Of a stretch of 33,082 bases of DNA, positions 8,255 through 15,964 are shown one piece after another (the first letter of the stretch is position 1; each line of letters starts with the position of its first letter). This DNA comes from a virus. The stretch spans positions 1 to 33,082 of IMG/VR virus record IMGVR_UViG_3300046375_000033; one strand, written 5' to 3'. The notes below the pieces were generated by a model. The model searched no databases and was not told the origin of the DNA. It worked only from the letters and a program-made list of their open reading frames with translations. Made by a program: the position numbers and the translations under genes.

Positions 8255-9223
8255 TCAGTAGTCATAGAATAATAGCGGATCAGACTTCGTACCATAAAGC
8301 GCGCAACCGGCTATTTGCGAATCGATATAAGGTGGTTGATTAAGCTGGCCGTACTCCGCAGCGACGCTGCCGGCCACGGGATCAATAAACTTAGGTGCAA
8401 TATAAGGAACAGCTGTGCTTACGGCCTTTGCGACAATAACAATATCCTGTTTCGGATCGATCGGCCCGCTATAGACAAAGCCCGTGAACATATAATTCCC
8501 GTTCTTCGGGTTGATCGGTTGGTTTTGATTACCGAGCCCGGGAAATGTTAACCCCATTCTTTCCACTACGCTCGGCGAAACTTCAAAAGGCGTAGCCGGA
8601 ACATTCGATATAGCCGCCCCCGTAAAAAGATAAATGGCGTTGCCGTAAGTGATATCATAAGCCGGTGAATTGATGGAATAGTAGTAACCTCGATAGTAGA
8701 AACTGACAGTCGTATTGAAGATCTCTACGCCGAGATAGGAAACAGACAACTCAATCGACAACACTTGCCCGACAGCATAACCAACATCCGAGCGCAACAC
8801 GTAGCTCGAGACGACTTCCGAGGCACCGGCACCGCCCCCGAGGGCGTAAACGCCAAACATCGTCGTGTAAGGAATGATGATTTTCGGTCCGGCCCCTCCC
8901 CCTTTATAAGTGACGTAAGCATAGGAGCCGATCGTGACATTCACGACCGGCCAGGCAAAATATGGCGAGCAGGCCTTGGGCACCGTGAGATTATCGCCAA
9001 CGAACAGCTGCACGCCTTTACTGAGATTGTAACTCAATGTCGTAATCTGCTGCGTGACAATATCAACACTAACCGGCGGCCATTGCGGCAACGTAGTCGG
9101 GATAAAATAAGTGGTTTTAAGATTGGTCGTTGTCTCGGTTTCGTACGGCGTAGCGTTCAGCAACGGGCACTTGCACGGATCGCACACTGTTCTGGGACAA
9201 TACGTTGGAGCGAGATAGGTCAT
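8255..9223 (-). CDS. Distal tail / receptor-binding protein, unknown family
   Basis: 322 residues from the ATG at 9223, which overlaps the upstream TGA (ATGA). A longer frame to 9328 would run inside the neighbour and is rejected. The protein starts MTYLAPTYCPRTVCDPCKCP, a cluster of four cysteines, and is then beta-rich with many Tyr, Gly and Pro residues and no membrane span. It lies with two other unassigned proteins between the tape measure and the fibres, where siphoviruses encode distal-tail, hub and tip proteins. Function is inferred from position only. Confidence 0.75.
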   Translation of the reverse strand: MTYLAPTYCPRTVCDPCKCPLLNATPYETETTTNLKTTYFIPTTLPQWPPVSVDIVTQQITTLSYNLSKGVQLFVGDNLTVPKACSPYFAWPVVNVTIGSYAYVTYKGGGAGPKIIIPYTTMFGVYALGGGAGASEVVSSYVLRSDVGYAVGQVLSIELSVSYLGVEIFNTTVSFYYRGYYYSINSPAYDITYGNAIYLFTGAAISNVPATPFEVSPSVVERMGLTFPGLGNQNQPINPKNGNYMFTGFVYSGPIDPKQDIVIVAKAVSTAVPYIAPKFIDPVAGSVAAEYGQLNQPPYIDSQIAGCALYGTKSDPLLFYDY

Positions 9224-9519
9224 GGGTGCGGTGCGTCTGGCGGCGTTCCCCAATAATAAAGAACGTGTTGCGAACAATCGGAAGGATTGATGACCGTTAG
9301 CGCTTGCCAACCAACACCGGCCGGCCATTGTTGTTGACCACCGCTGCCGCCACTTGTCTGATCAGCTTGCGCCCCGACAACCTTAAGCAACGTTCCATTA
9401 GGCGATTCTTCGACCGCGACGCTGGCGCTCCCCACCGGCTTTTGTTCGTTGATCGCATCGATCATCGTGTTGAGCGTCCGATCCAACCAGTGCCAGCCGA
9501 TGTGAATCCTGGAAAGCAT
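9220..9519 (-). CDS. Small tail-associated protein, unknown function
   Basis: 99 residues with a helical N-terminus (MLSRIHIGWHWLDRTLNTMI) and a beta-rich, Gly/Ser-rich remainder ending YYWGTPPDAPHP. It is translationally coupled to the next gene by the ATGA at 9220-9223 and starts one base after the upstream stop at 9521. Nothing points to an enzyme. Its position in the tail-tip block suggests a structural or assembly role. Confidence 0.7.
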   Translation of the reverse strand: MLSRIHIGWHWLDRTLNTMIDAINEQKPVGSASVAVEESPNGTLLKVVGAQADQTSGGSGGQQQWPAGVGWQALTVINPSDCSQHVLYYWGTPPDAPHP

Positions 9520-9520
9520 G

Positions 9521-10519
9521 TTAGTAGGTTAAAGGAGTCGCGCCACCGCCAATACCGGTAGCGGTGTCAATTGTTGGGGTAGATCCTGCTGCTGCTGCGA
9601 CGGGAACCGCCGATTGAAGATCGTTCCAGGCTGGGTCTATACCGGTCTGTTGCCTGATTGATTCACCAACTGAACCGGCCGGACTCATCGGCAAAGCGCT
9701 AGATTGACCTAAAGCAGCCCATTGCGCAGCAGCTTGAACCTGCGTAGCTCGCGCTTCTTGGGCCGCCCAGATGGCCGTTCCATCTATCCCGCTTGAGCCG
9801 GTATTTCTGATACTAACGGCATTCAGGGATTGAGCAATTGGTACAGCGCCGGGAAACTGACGGCTTTGGTAGGTCTCAGTCACCCGATACCAACCATCGG
9901 CATGGGCGTCGACTTTCACGTCGGTACAGGTCATTTGTTTGATTGGTGTGGTGCTGCCGGAAATTGTCGCACCGCCCTGAAACCCACTTACTATTTCCCA
10001 TTCGTTAAGGAAACCCAGGTAATCTTTAGCTAACCCGAGATTGGTCGGGTTACCAGTTGGCCGGCGATTAGTAAGATAGGAAATATCCACGCAACGCCCG
10101 CTATAACGCCGTGAATAGGTCGCCACACCGGAGGTGGTAATTACACCGAAACCGCTACCAGGCATACCAGGAACAGAAGTACCAGCAGCCCGCTGATAAG
10201 ATACTTCGCCCTCAGCCCAATGGGTACTAACCTCCGGCACCGAGGTATAAGCGCCGCTCCCGGAATTATCCAGTTTACCCTGATAATTGATCGTTACCTC
10301 GGAAACACTGGCCGGCAGCCGCTTGATCTCGGTATTGATCACCGTCATCAGGGGGGCTTCCGGATGCACCGTGCCGACTGGTGGCACAAAGCCGTCTTCG
10401 AGAATAGTCGGACCAACAAAAACTTCCGAAAGCGTATCCAGATCATCTCGTTTCACCCGGCGCTTGGTCCGCTCGGGCTGCTGGACAAACTGCGTGATGC
10501 TGTTGAAGATGAGCGCCAT
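9521..10519 (-). CDS. Putative distal tail or hub protein
   Basis: 332 residues, the first gene after the tape measure (3-base gap). In siphoviruses this slot encodes the distal-tail or tail-hub protein. The N-terminus is basic (QQPERTKRRVKRDD). The middle is beta-rich with many Thr, Ser and Gly residues (VTINYQGKLDNSGSGAY, YRVTETYQSRQFPGAVP). The last about 90 residues are Ala-rich and helical, then Gly/Thr-rich. The assignment rests on position and composition, since no defining motif is recognised. Confidence 0.75.
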   Translation of the reverse strand: MALIFNSITQFVQQPERTKRRVKRDDLDTLSEVFVGPTILEDGFVPPVGTVHPEAPLMTVINTEIKRLPASVSEVTINYQGKLDNSGSGAYTSVPEVSTHWAEGEVSYQRAAGTSVPGMPGSGFGVITTSGVATYSRRYSGRCVDISYLTNRRPTGNPTNLGLAKDYLGFLNEWEIVSGFQGGATISGSTTPIKQMTCTDVKVDAHADGWYRVTETYQSRQFPGAVPIAQSLNAVSIRNTGSSGIDGTAIWAAQEARATQVQAAAQWAALGQSSALPMSPAGSVGESIRQQTGIDPAWNDLQSAVPVAAAAGSTPTIDTATGIGGGATPLTY

Positions 10520-10522
10520 TTC

Positions 10523-12025
10523 TTAAGTGCCACCACTGAGCAACGCCAGCGTGCCTTCGTCAGCAGTGCGGATTTTATCCAAGTGTTCGACCGCCGCCCC
10601 AATTCCTTTGACTACGTCACTAATTTTGCCGTCAAGCGCGGCCTTAGCTTGATCGCCCACACCTTTAATAGAGTTAAGGTACTCGTCCCACCGCGCAGTC
10701 GGCGGTGCGGTCACGGCTTGCGGTAAAGCGGCTGCAATCTGGGCCTTGGCACCGGTTACCGCGAGGCCGGCCGCGGTTTTACGCCCCTCGATTATAGCCT
10801 TAGTCGCTTCATCTTCTTCCCGGAGATTACGCATTTGATCTTCATGGCGTTCTTTGGCCTTGCTCATGACGTAATCGGTCGGCAACGTTGGTGCTAACGC
10901 ACGCATCGCCATGCTCGTGAGACCTTCCTCTTTCTGGATCTCAGCCAATCCCTCCTTGTACTGCGCGATATAATCCTTAGTCTGATTACGCACAATCTGC
11001 GAAGTGCCTGGTGGCATAGTGGGAAGCTTGAGCTGTCCGGTAGCTTGCAAGAATTCAGGCGTGACGCTCTCCGGCATTCTGGCCAACTTAGGCAGCTGCG
11101 CTTGGATATCCTGTAACACCCCGGTTTGCTTCAAGAATTCCTGACCACGAGAACGCGAACGCTCGATGGCTGCTCCCAGCTGTTCAGTTGTGCGCAGCTG
11201 CGTCGCCATACTTTTTTCAACCGCAGCAGATTCAGTTTCTAAACGTTTTTGCGCTTTTTCCAGCTCCACCAGGTTCTGAATCAACGCTCGCCCGGCCGCA
11301 GCTTGGTCACCCATCATGTGGGTCACTAAACGCCCAGACGTCCCCTCGAGGTCTTCGCCTCGAGAGACGCGGCCAAGAGCCTCGGCAAGCTTAACTGCGT
11401 CTACCCCGAGAAGCTTGGACCATTGCGCCAAATCCTGAGTCTCGAGAATAGCCTTGCGCTCGCTCATCCCAAAATCTTCTAAAGCGTTTTTGACCTGCAC
11501 CATTTTGCCTATATCAGGCTCTAAGGCTGCTTTTTGTTCAAGCTGTAGGCTTTTGAAATTAGTAGTAAGCTCCTCCACGCTGCCGCTAGTCGCATTGAAC
11601 TGAATCTGGGCCTGTTGCAGATTGGAAATTTGATCAACGGCGTATTTGATCCCTTGGATCGCCAGTCGGATAGCCTCAAAAATCACCAAGCGGGCCGCCA
11701 TGCGCTCGGCCATTGCACCAAAGTCTATCCCGGTCTGTCGGCCGGCTTGGCCAAGCTCTTTTGTCGCGGCAGTCAGCTTCTTTGTCGCGCCCTCACCTTT
11801 CTCCATCGACGCCCAATACTGCGCCAAGGCGTTTTGCTCCTCCGGCCCAGCAAGCTTAAAGCCAGCCGCCTGAGTTATGCCCATCTTGGCGAAGGCTTGC
11901 GAGATCGTCTTGCCTAGCGCGACAGCCTGGGCATCAAGTTGCGCCATCGATGATTTAATCTTAGCGATCGCCTGACTCAAAGCCGAATCATCGGCTCCAA
12001 TAGACACTGTGATGTCGTCAGCCAC
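10523..12025 (-). CDS. Tail tape measure protein
   Basis: 500 residues from a GTG at 12025, overlapping the chaperone-fusion stop by 8 bases. The N-terminus is typical of tape measures (MADDITVSIGADDSALSQAI: a strand, then a long helix). Most of the rest is coiled-coil-prone, with a hydrophobic stretch near 105-125 (MAARLVIFEAIRLAIQGIKY). Location directly after the G/GT chaperone confirms the role. By the usual rule of about 1.5 angstrom per residue, 500 residues predict a short tail of roughly 75 nm. No lytic or peptidase domain is fused to it. Confidence 0.9.
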   Translation of the reverse strand: MADDITVSIGADDSALSQAIAKIKSSMAQLDAQAVALGKTISQAFAKMGITQAAGFKLAGPEEQNALAQYWASMEKGEGATKKLTAATKELGQAGRQTGIDFGAMAERMAARLVIFEAIRLAIQGIKYAVDQISNLQQAQIQFNATSGSVEELTTNFKSLQLEQKAALEPDIGKMVQVKNALEDFGMSERKAILETQDLAQWSKLLGVDAVKLAEALGRVSRGEDLEGTSGRLVTHMMGDQAAAGRALIQNLVELEKAQKRLETESAAVEKSMATQLRTTEQLGAAIERSRSRGQEFLKQTGVLQDIQAQLPKLARMPESVTPEFLQATGQLKLPTMPPGTSQIVRNQTKDYIAQYKEGLAEIQKEEGLTSMAMRALAPTLPTDYVMSKAKERHEDQMRNLREEDEATKAIIEGRKTAAGLAVTGAKAQIAAALPQAVTAPPTARWDEYLNSIKGVGDQAKAALDGKISDVVKGIGAAVEHLDKIRTADEGTLALLSGGT

Positions 12026-12616
12026 GGTGCGCCCTCGCTTTCTTGAGCCGCTCGAGTAGCTGCGGCGAGCGTTTATCGATCACGAACTCGCGCCCCTGCA
12101 TCTGCAGGTAAACAAGCTGAAACTGGTACGCCACGGCAGCCGGCAACGTCCACAAGACCTCGTGCAGCGTCATTCCAGTTAGCGGCATGATGCACGCGGC
12201 AACCTCTATCGAAGAGGCTGCCCTCCAACGTTTTTTGGCGCGTCCCCGTTTTGGCCACCACGCGCTCGCGCCTTGGTGCTGGCCGCCAGTTCGTCGTTGA
12301 GCCGTTTGTACGCGTCCAGGAGCGACTCGTAATGCGTGATTGAGTATCCTTGCGCCTCGGCCCATTCAAACGCGCGCAGCTGGGCCCCTGCGACGTCCTC
12401 ATGGGCTTTAAGCGCGTCAATCGGCGACAATGTGCAAACCCAGACGGTCATCACAGCGTTAAAGAAATTGCTGCCAGAGCTCCGGCATAGATCAATCGCA
12501 ATCACCTGGCGCAGCAGGCTAAATGGCTGCAACTCGATCTCGCCAACGTGTTTCGGTGTCAACGCCGAGATCAGCGCCTCGTCAGTCGACATCTCCATGA
12601 CTTCTTCCACATTCAT
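12018..12616 (-). CDS. Tail assembly chaperone GT, made by -1 frameshift
   Basis: Predicted 199-residue fusion: residues 1-129 from the G frame, then a -1 slip at A AAA AAC (12230-12236) into an overlapping frame that adds 70 residues. The added part, with the segment MPLTGMTLHEVLWTLPAAVA and ending RLKKARAHRG, looks like a real T domain: helical, no rare-residue bias, and ending exactly where the tape measure starts. In lambda, gpG and gpGT coat the tape measure and recruit tube subunits, and the same arrangement is expected here. The frame, slip site, spacer and hairpin all agree. The T part has no good start of its own. Confidence 0.88.
12198..12236 (-). promoter_or_regulatory. Programmed -1 frameshift signal
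   Basis: Minus strand: slippery heptamer A AAA AAC at 12236-12230 in the correct phase of the G frame (CCA AAA AAC). A 7-base spacer, GTTGGAG, follows, then a 10-bp hairpin with arms GGCAGCCTCT and AGAGGTTGCC around loop TCGAT (12222-12198; one G-U pair). Slip site, spacer length and hairpin match the standard bacterial -1 signal. Confidence 0.88.
12206..12616 (-). CDS. Tail assembly chaperone G (unshifted product)
   Basis: 136 residues, helical and acidic at the N-terminus (MNVEEVMEMSTDEALISALT), ending APKNVGGQPLR. It is the major product of the chaperone gene when no frameshift occurs. It lies between a small protein, with which it shares an ATGA overlap at 12613-12616, and the tape measure, as gpG does in lambda-like tails. 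Residues 1-129 are shared with the GT fusion, and the last seven residues are unique to this form. Confidence 0.85.
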   Translation of the reverse strand: MNVEEVMEMSTDEALISALTPKHVGEIELQPFSLLRQVIAIDLCRSSGSNFFNAVMTVWVCTLSPIDALKAHEDVAGAQLRAFEWAEAQGYSITHYESLLDAYKRLNDELAASTKARARGGQNGDAPKNVGGQPLR

Positions 12617-13077
12617 AGCTTGCTTAAAAATTCTTCCTGCAATTCAACCGGTGCCCGTTTACCGAAGGTCACCAATTCTCCGGCTCCGTACCCTTTGATC
12701 ATGTCCCATTTGGCGTCTGGCCGTTCATCTCTCATGAGCGCAATCAAATCGTAAATATGTTGACGCGCCGCTAAAAGCGCATCACGGGCGCCGTCAGCGA
12801 TCAGGAAATTAAGCAGAATGGATAAATTTATCCCCCTTTCAAAGTCCTTTAAGAATTGCTCCGGTATATTGACCAGTTCGAAATTAAACGTGATCCTCGT
12901 CCGAGGTTGCACGCGACGCGGGTTTTCAAGGTTCTCCAGATAAGCGTCCACCGATGGATAGATATCGCTCCATTCCAGCGGCAAGCATTGGCGCAACCTG
13001 CTGCCAAAAATTAACAGAACCACCGCTAACCGCATGTCGGTGGTGGTAAAAATCCGTTCGTGAAGCGCCCCATTCAA
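12613..13077 (-). CDS. Small phage protein between tail tube and chaperone
   Basis: 154 residues, mostly helical, with a hydrophobic segment near the N-terminus (MRLAVVLLIFGSRLRQCLPL) and an amphipathic helical core. It is coupled at both ends by ATGA overlaps (13074-13077 and 12613-12616), so it is translated with the tail tube and chaperone. The hydrophobic stretch is too mixed to call a signal peptide. A tail-assembly role is likely from position, but no family is recognised. Confidence 0.75.
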   Translation of the reverse strand: MNGALHERIFTTTDMRLAVVLLIFGSRLRQCLPLEWSDIYPSVDAYLENLENPRRVQPRTRITFNFELVNIPEQFLKDFERGINLSILLNFLIADGARDALLAARQHIYDLIALMRDERPDAKWDMIKGYGAGELVTFGKRAPVELQEEFLSKL

Positions 13078-13454
13078 GCAGAGAGTAAAGGATAGAAAGT
13101 TGCGGTAATGCGGATTTGTTGGTTCTTGGCCCGGCCCTTTGAGCTATTAATTCCTTTAATCACCGAGATCCCGGCCAAAACCGGCGGCGTCGTATAATAG
13201 GTCGAAACGAAGTTGGCGAACGTGAATGTTTGGCCGACCTTCGCCGCGATCGACCCGGTCACTTCACCCAAGAGCGTGATCTCGCCACGCGGATTATGGG
13301 TCACCAGCTCGATGACTTCGCCCTGACCGTTCTTTTGTTCATACGAATCAGTAGTATCATTCTGCTCGTAACTTTCTGTCGATATCCCGGTTTCATCCGT
13401 CGAGCCAAAGATATACGTGGTCGCGGCCGGAAACTTTGTTACATAACCTGCCAT
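13074..13454 (-). CDS. Probable major tail tube protein
   Basis: 126 residues, beta-rich (FPAATTYIFGSTDETGIS, GEVIELVTHNPRGEITLLGE, IRITATFYPLLSA). It sits where the tube subunit is encoded, between the tail terminator and the chaperone/tape-measure block, with a 21-base leader after the terminator gene. It is short for a tube protein (commonly 140-250 residues) but fits the single beta-sandwich core. The upstream leader is purine-rich (AAAGAAAAAA) rather than a classical ribosome site. Role inferred from order and fold class. Confidence 0.75.
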   Translation of the reverse strand: MAGYVTKFPAATTYIFGSTDETGISTESYEQNDTTDSYEQKNGQGEVIELVTHNPRGEITLLGEVTGSIAAKVGQTFTFANFVSTYYTTPPVLAGISVIKGINSSKGRAKNQQIRITATFYPLLSA

Positions 13455-13475
13455 AAGTTTTTTCTTTCTTTTGTT

Positions 13476-13970
13476 CTAACCGATTAGGCGTACATGCGCC
13501 TGAAATGAAACGTTGTATTGCAACGGTGGCCCTTCACTGAGCAGCTCAAACGGTCGCTTGATTCCGATAAAGCTTGGCACATCCTGGTCGCCCGAATCAG
13601 TCGCTAACTTTGTCGGTAAATGGTGCAGAATCGCGAAAACCCGCTGCACTAAAGCGATCGCTCGAATCTGGGTGCCGCCATTGCTTTGATTAACTGGCAC
13701 GTCTTCAAACACGGTCACGGTCATCAACGCCCAGCCGCTCATGTTAGGGAGCAACTCGTTAAAGAGCTCCATTAACGGCGTCATCACCAGCGCGCAGATA
13801 CCGACCGATCCCAGCGCTGTTTCGATCTGGGTCGTGATATCACCTTTGGCCTCGAGCACGATCGGCACCGGTTGGCCATTGGTTGAGAGCGATCCATTAA
13901 ACATCTGGTCAGCCCCCAGGGCAGTTACGGCAACGCCCTGCAGCTGTTCAAGCATGGAAACGGCGTTCAT
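13476..13970 (-). CDS. Tail terminator-like protein (Mu Gp37 type)
   Basis: 164 residues beginning MNAVSMLEQLQGVAVTALGA, with a central helical and beta segment (MTVTVFEDVPVNQSNGGTQI, IALVQRVFAILHHLP). Length, an N-terminal helix for ring contacts and gene order (virion morphogenesis protein, this gene, tail tube) match tail terminator/completion proteins such as the Mu Gp37-like group. It would cap the tail and join it to the head. It overlaps the upstream gene by ATGA (13967-13970). Confidence 0.7.
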   Translation of the reverse strand: MNAVSMLEQLQGVAVTALGADQMFNGSLSTNGQPVPIVLEAKGDITTQIETALGSVGICALVMTPLMELFNELLPNMSGWALMTVTVFEDVPVNQSNGGTQIRAIALVQRVFAILHHLPTKLATDSGDQDVPSFIGIKRPFELLSEGPPLQYNVSFQAHVRLIG

Positions 13971-14542
13971 TGCTGTCTGGCGATGTTACGGATCTGTTGC
14001 CTCACGCTGTCCGTAAACACTTTCTTGATTTCGTCATCCGGCGGCATTGCGTCAGGCCAAGGTGCCTGAGTGACCGATTCCTTGAGCGCGTAGATCGCCT
14101 CGAGTCGTTTACCGATCCGGCGACAGAGCGCGTTCCCGACTCGGAATAGCGGCGCGCCTTCCTCGGCCTCGTACTCGGCCACGGTCAAGCCTTTGGCATC
14201 AGGCACCAGCGGAATCGTCAACATCCGGGCACGTTTAGGCGTAATCGTGCCCCCAGTCGTCTTCCATTTGAGTAGCCCGAAGGTGTTGGTGATCGTCACC
14301 TTCTTGCCGGTGACTACTGGGTCCTGCCAGCCGGCAACGACCTGTTGCCAGAACAGATTAGAACGCGGCCCCGCCATGTAACGCGGCCCCTGCCATTTCT
14401 GGCGAAACCTGACATGGTAACGGCGCAGGTAATCGGCCACGTCACGGCCGGCCTGGTTGAGCACAATCGAGGAAAGCGCCGCGATCTCACTCAGCTTGCG
14501 CTTGAACCGGACACTTTCCTGGATTGAGACTTTGACTTGCAT
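13967..14542 (-). CDS. Virion morphogenesis / head-tail joining protein
   Basis: 191 residues from ATG 14542; a longer frame would overlap the upstream small gene. It begins MQVKVSIQESVRFKRKLSEI and carries the segment TTGGTITPKRARMLTIPLVP, which matches the H/G-G-x-I-x-P-K-R and I-P-L pattern of Mu gpG/HK97 gp10-like proteins. It is basic overall. These proteins complete the head-tail interface or act as minor tail components. It sits between the Gp36-like connector and the tail terminator, as in Mu-like modules. Confidence 0.78.
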   Translation of the reverse strand: MQVKVSIQESVRFKRKLSEIAALSSIVLNQAGRDVADYLRRYHVRFRQKWQGPRYMAGPRSNLFWQQVVAGWQDPVVTGKKVTITNTFGLLKWKTTGGTITPKRARMLTIPLVPDAKGLTVAEYEAEEGAPLFRVGNALCRRIGKRLEAIYALKESVTQAPWPDAMPPDDEIKKVFTDSVRQQIRNIARQQ

Positions 14543-14543
14543 A

Positions 14544-14702
14544 TTAGTCTTCTGCCTGCCGACCGCGCTCTTTGCATTTAAAGTCCATTTCTGGCCGAAG
14601 CGTCTTACACATTGAACATCTTCGGATTCCTTTTGGCACACCTCCCCAACACTGCGGGCCGTAGCTTTGGCACATACTAACTTTAAATCGTGGTCGTTTC
14701 AT
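14544..14702 (-). CDS. Small cysteine-rich basic protein
   Basis: 52 residues from ATG 14702, beginning MKRPRFKVSMCQSYGPQC. Five cysteines (C11, C18, CSMC around residues 29-32, FKC near 42) suggest a small metal-binding fold. Start and stop touch both neighbours: the ATG shares one base with the upstream TGA, and the stop lies 1 base before the next ATG. That tight packing supports a real gene. Function unknown. Confidence 0.6.
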   Translation of the reverse strand: MKRPRFKVSMCQSYGPQCWGGVPKGIRRCSMCKTLRPEMDFKCKERGRQAED

Positions 14703-15163
14703 CACCAGTAGCCTCCGGGTTGCCACCACCACGTCGGGTACGGCGGCCAGTACGGTGTACCGCCGTCGCCCGTGTCGGCCGGGTTACTCGGTACCGTGGC
14801 GCCATCGGGCCCCAAGATGATCATCTTGCCGCTCGACACGTCATCAAGGTAAGCGTAGGCCTCGTCCTTGTCCGCGCTACGCTCTTTGGTGATGAGCTGG
14901 GTCCCGGGAAGGTGCGTCAAAAACTTAAACCGAGCGATTGCGATCGCCGGGCCCAAAAGCTCATCCGGGATCGTGCCCGGCAGAACCACCGGCAGCATAC
15001 CTTGGTTCGGGCGCCACGAGAAAACCTTGCCCCTAACCAGCGCAGTAACGCCCTGGACAATGTTCGCCAGATCAACCGAGCTGGCAGGATCAGTCATCAT
15101 CGACTGCTCCTGCGTAGTCAGGCTGTTAACCACATGATCGGTAGTAAGCGTAAGCCAAGCCAA
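14702..15163 (-). CDS. Gp36-like (DUF1320) head-tail connector
   Basis: 153 residues. The start is a TTG at 15163, supported by AGGAGG at 15172-15177, 8 bases upstream. The N-terminal helical bundle (LTTDHVVNSLTTQEQSMM) and the segment RFKFLTHLPGTQLITKERSA with DEAYAYLDDVSSGKM match the Mu Gp36/DUF1320 connector pattern. The C-terminus is unusually Pro/Trp/Tyr-rich (GGTPYWPPYPTWWWQPGGYW), which is not part of the usual family and may contact neighbouring virion subunits. Confidence 0.75.
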   Translation of the reverse strand: MAWLTLTTDHVVNSLTTQEQSMMTDPASSVDLANIVQGVTALVRGKVFSWRPNQGMLPVVLPGTIPDELLGPAIAIARFKFLTHLPGTQLITKERSADKDEAYAYLDDVSSGKMIILGPDGATVPSNPADTGDGGTPYWPPYPTWWWQPGGYW

Positions 15164-15175
15164 ATTAAAAACCTC

Positions 15176-15631
15176 CTATGTTATCGTAAACGGCAGCGAT
15201 GGGCTGGCTTGCCCATCAGCATTCCGAACATATACCTGCACCGTTCTAGCCGTATTGATCCAATTTTGGTTAACTTGACCTACCAAAGAAGTAGCATCGA
15301 CAAAGGTCGTCAAATTTATAACGTTCCCGTCAAATACAATCGAGGCACCATTGAAGAAACTCTGGCCCATTGCCTGTAGGTTGAATTTACCACTTCCATG
15401 AACAACTGTATTTGGGCTCAGCAGCACTAAATTACACGAAGGTAATGGGGCAACAGCGGCCGCGATCCCCATATTATACGCTACAACGTACATGTCATGG
15501 CCATCCGCCTGAAAATAGAGCCGGTAATTGGTCCGTAAAAGGTTGAAAAGCGTCTCCCAATGGACACCAGGATTTAGTCTCTTTGCTTCCGCAATGAGAG
15601 ACGCTTGCTCAGTAGTAGGATCGTAGATCAC
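15176..15631 (-). CDS. PGVHW/HDxYVVA-domain protein with Ig-like C-terminus
   Basis: 151 residues from a GTG at 15631 (GTGA overlap with the upstream gene). Residues about 10-55 hold the pattern L-x-PGVHW...N-x-LR-x-x-Y...F...HD-x-YVVA. The C-terminal half looks like an IPT/TIG immunoglobulin fold ending VRNADGQASPSLPFTIT. A second copy of the same architecture lies at 21582-22049. Ig-like proteins in head modules often decorate the capsid surface, so a virion decoration role is inferred. The N-terminal domain is not one I can name. Confidence 0.75.
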   Translation of the reverse strand: MIYDPTTEQASLIAEAKRLNPGVHWETLFNLLRTNYRLYFQADGHDMYVVAYNMGIAAAVAPLPSCNLVLLSPNTVVHGSGKFNLQAMGQSFFNGASIVFDGNVINLTTFVDATSLVGQVNQNWINTARTVQVYVRNADGQASPSLPFTIT

Positions 15632-15777
15632 GACTTTTTCTTGGGGATCTTGGCTCCACTCTTGCGCGCCTGCTCGAGCGATGCGGCCACCGCCTGCTTT
15701 TGGGTGTGACTGTGCTTCATCATCTCGGAAATATTGCTCGCAATCGTCGCCTTACTTTTGCCTTCTTTTAAGGGCAT
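15628..15777 (-). CDS. Small basic DUF6496-like phage protein
   Basis: 49 residues from ATG 15777, preceded by the textbook ribosome site TAAGGAGGT (bases about 15782-15790), which fixes this start over a longer frame. Sequence MPLKEGKSKATIASNISEMM followed by KQAVAASLEQARKSG matches the widespread small phage protein pattern (DUF6496-like) of Lys-rich ends around a QAVA motif. The charge suggests DNA or capsid-interior binding. It sits among head genes. Confidence 0.75.
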   Translation of the reverse strand: MPLKEGKSKATIASNISEMMKHSHTQKQAVAASLEQARKSGAKIPKKKS

Positions 15778-15787
15778 AAAAACCTCC

Positions 15788-15946
15788 TTATAATCCGTAC
15801 ACTCTAATGATGTCGTGCTTTGCCCAGGTCTGAAACACCCAGGCCGGAATTGCTCCGTCCCCCTTGGTCTTACAATCATGCGATGGCCAGCCGATAACTT
15901 GGCTTCGTGTCAATGTGACCGGAGCAAACACTTCAGGATCTGCCAT
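15788..15946 (-). CDS. Small head-module protein (52 residues), unknown
   Basis: Reads MADPEVFAPVTLTRSQVIGW and ends HDIIRVYGL. It has AAAGGCGAAG upstream of ATG 15946 and ends so that its TAA merges into the ribosome site of the next gene, a sign of translational coupling. Several Trp residues and no cysteine cluster beyond one Cys. It lies directly after the major capsid gene, where small decoration or connector proteins occur. No family recognised. Confidence 0.65.
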   Translation of the reverse strand: MADPEVFAPVTLTRSQVIGWPSHDCKTKGDGAIPAWVFQTWAKHDIIRVYGL

Positions 15947-15964
15947 AAAATCTTCGCCTTTCTT

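Noticed and set aside
12073-12420. Third reading frame across the chaperone region
   Set aside because: It is not the frame reached by a -1 slip, and its protein is Arg/Thr-rich with no family-like pattern.
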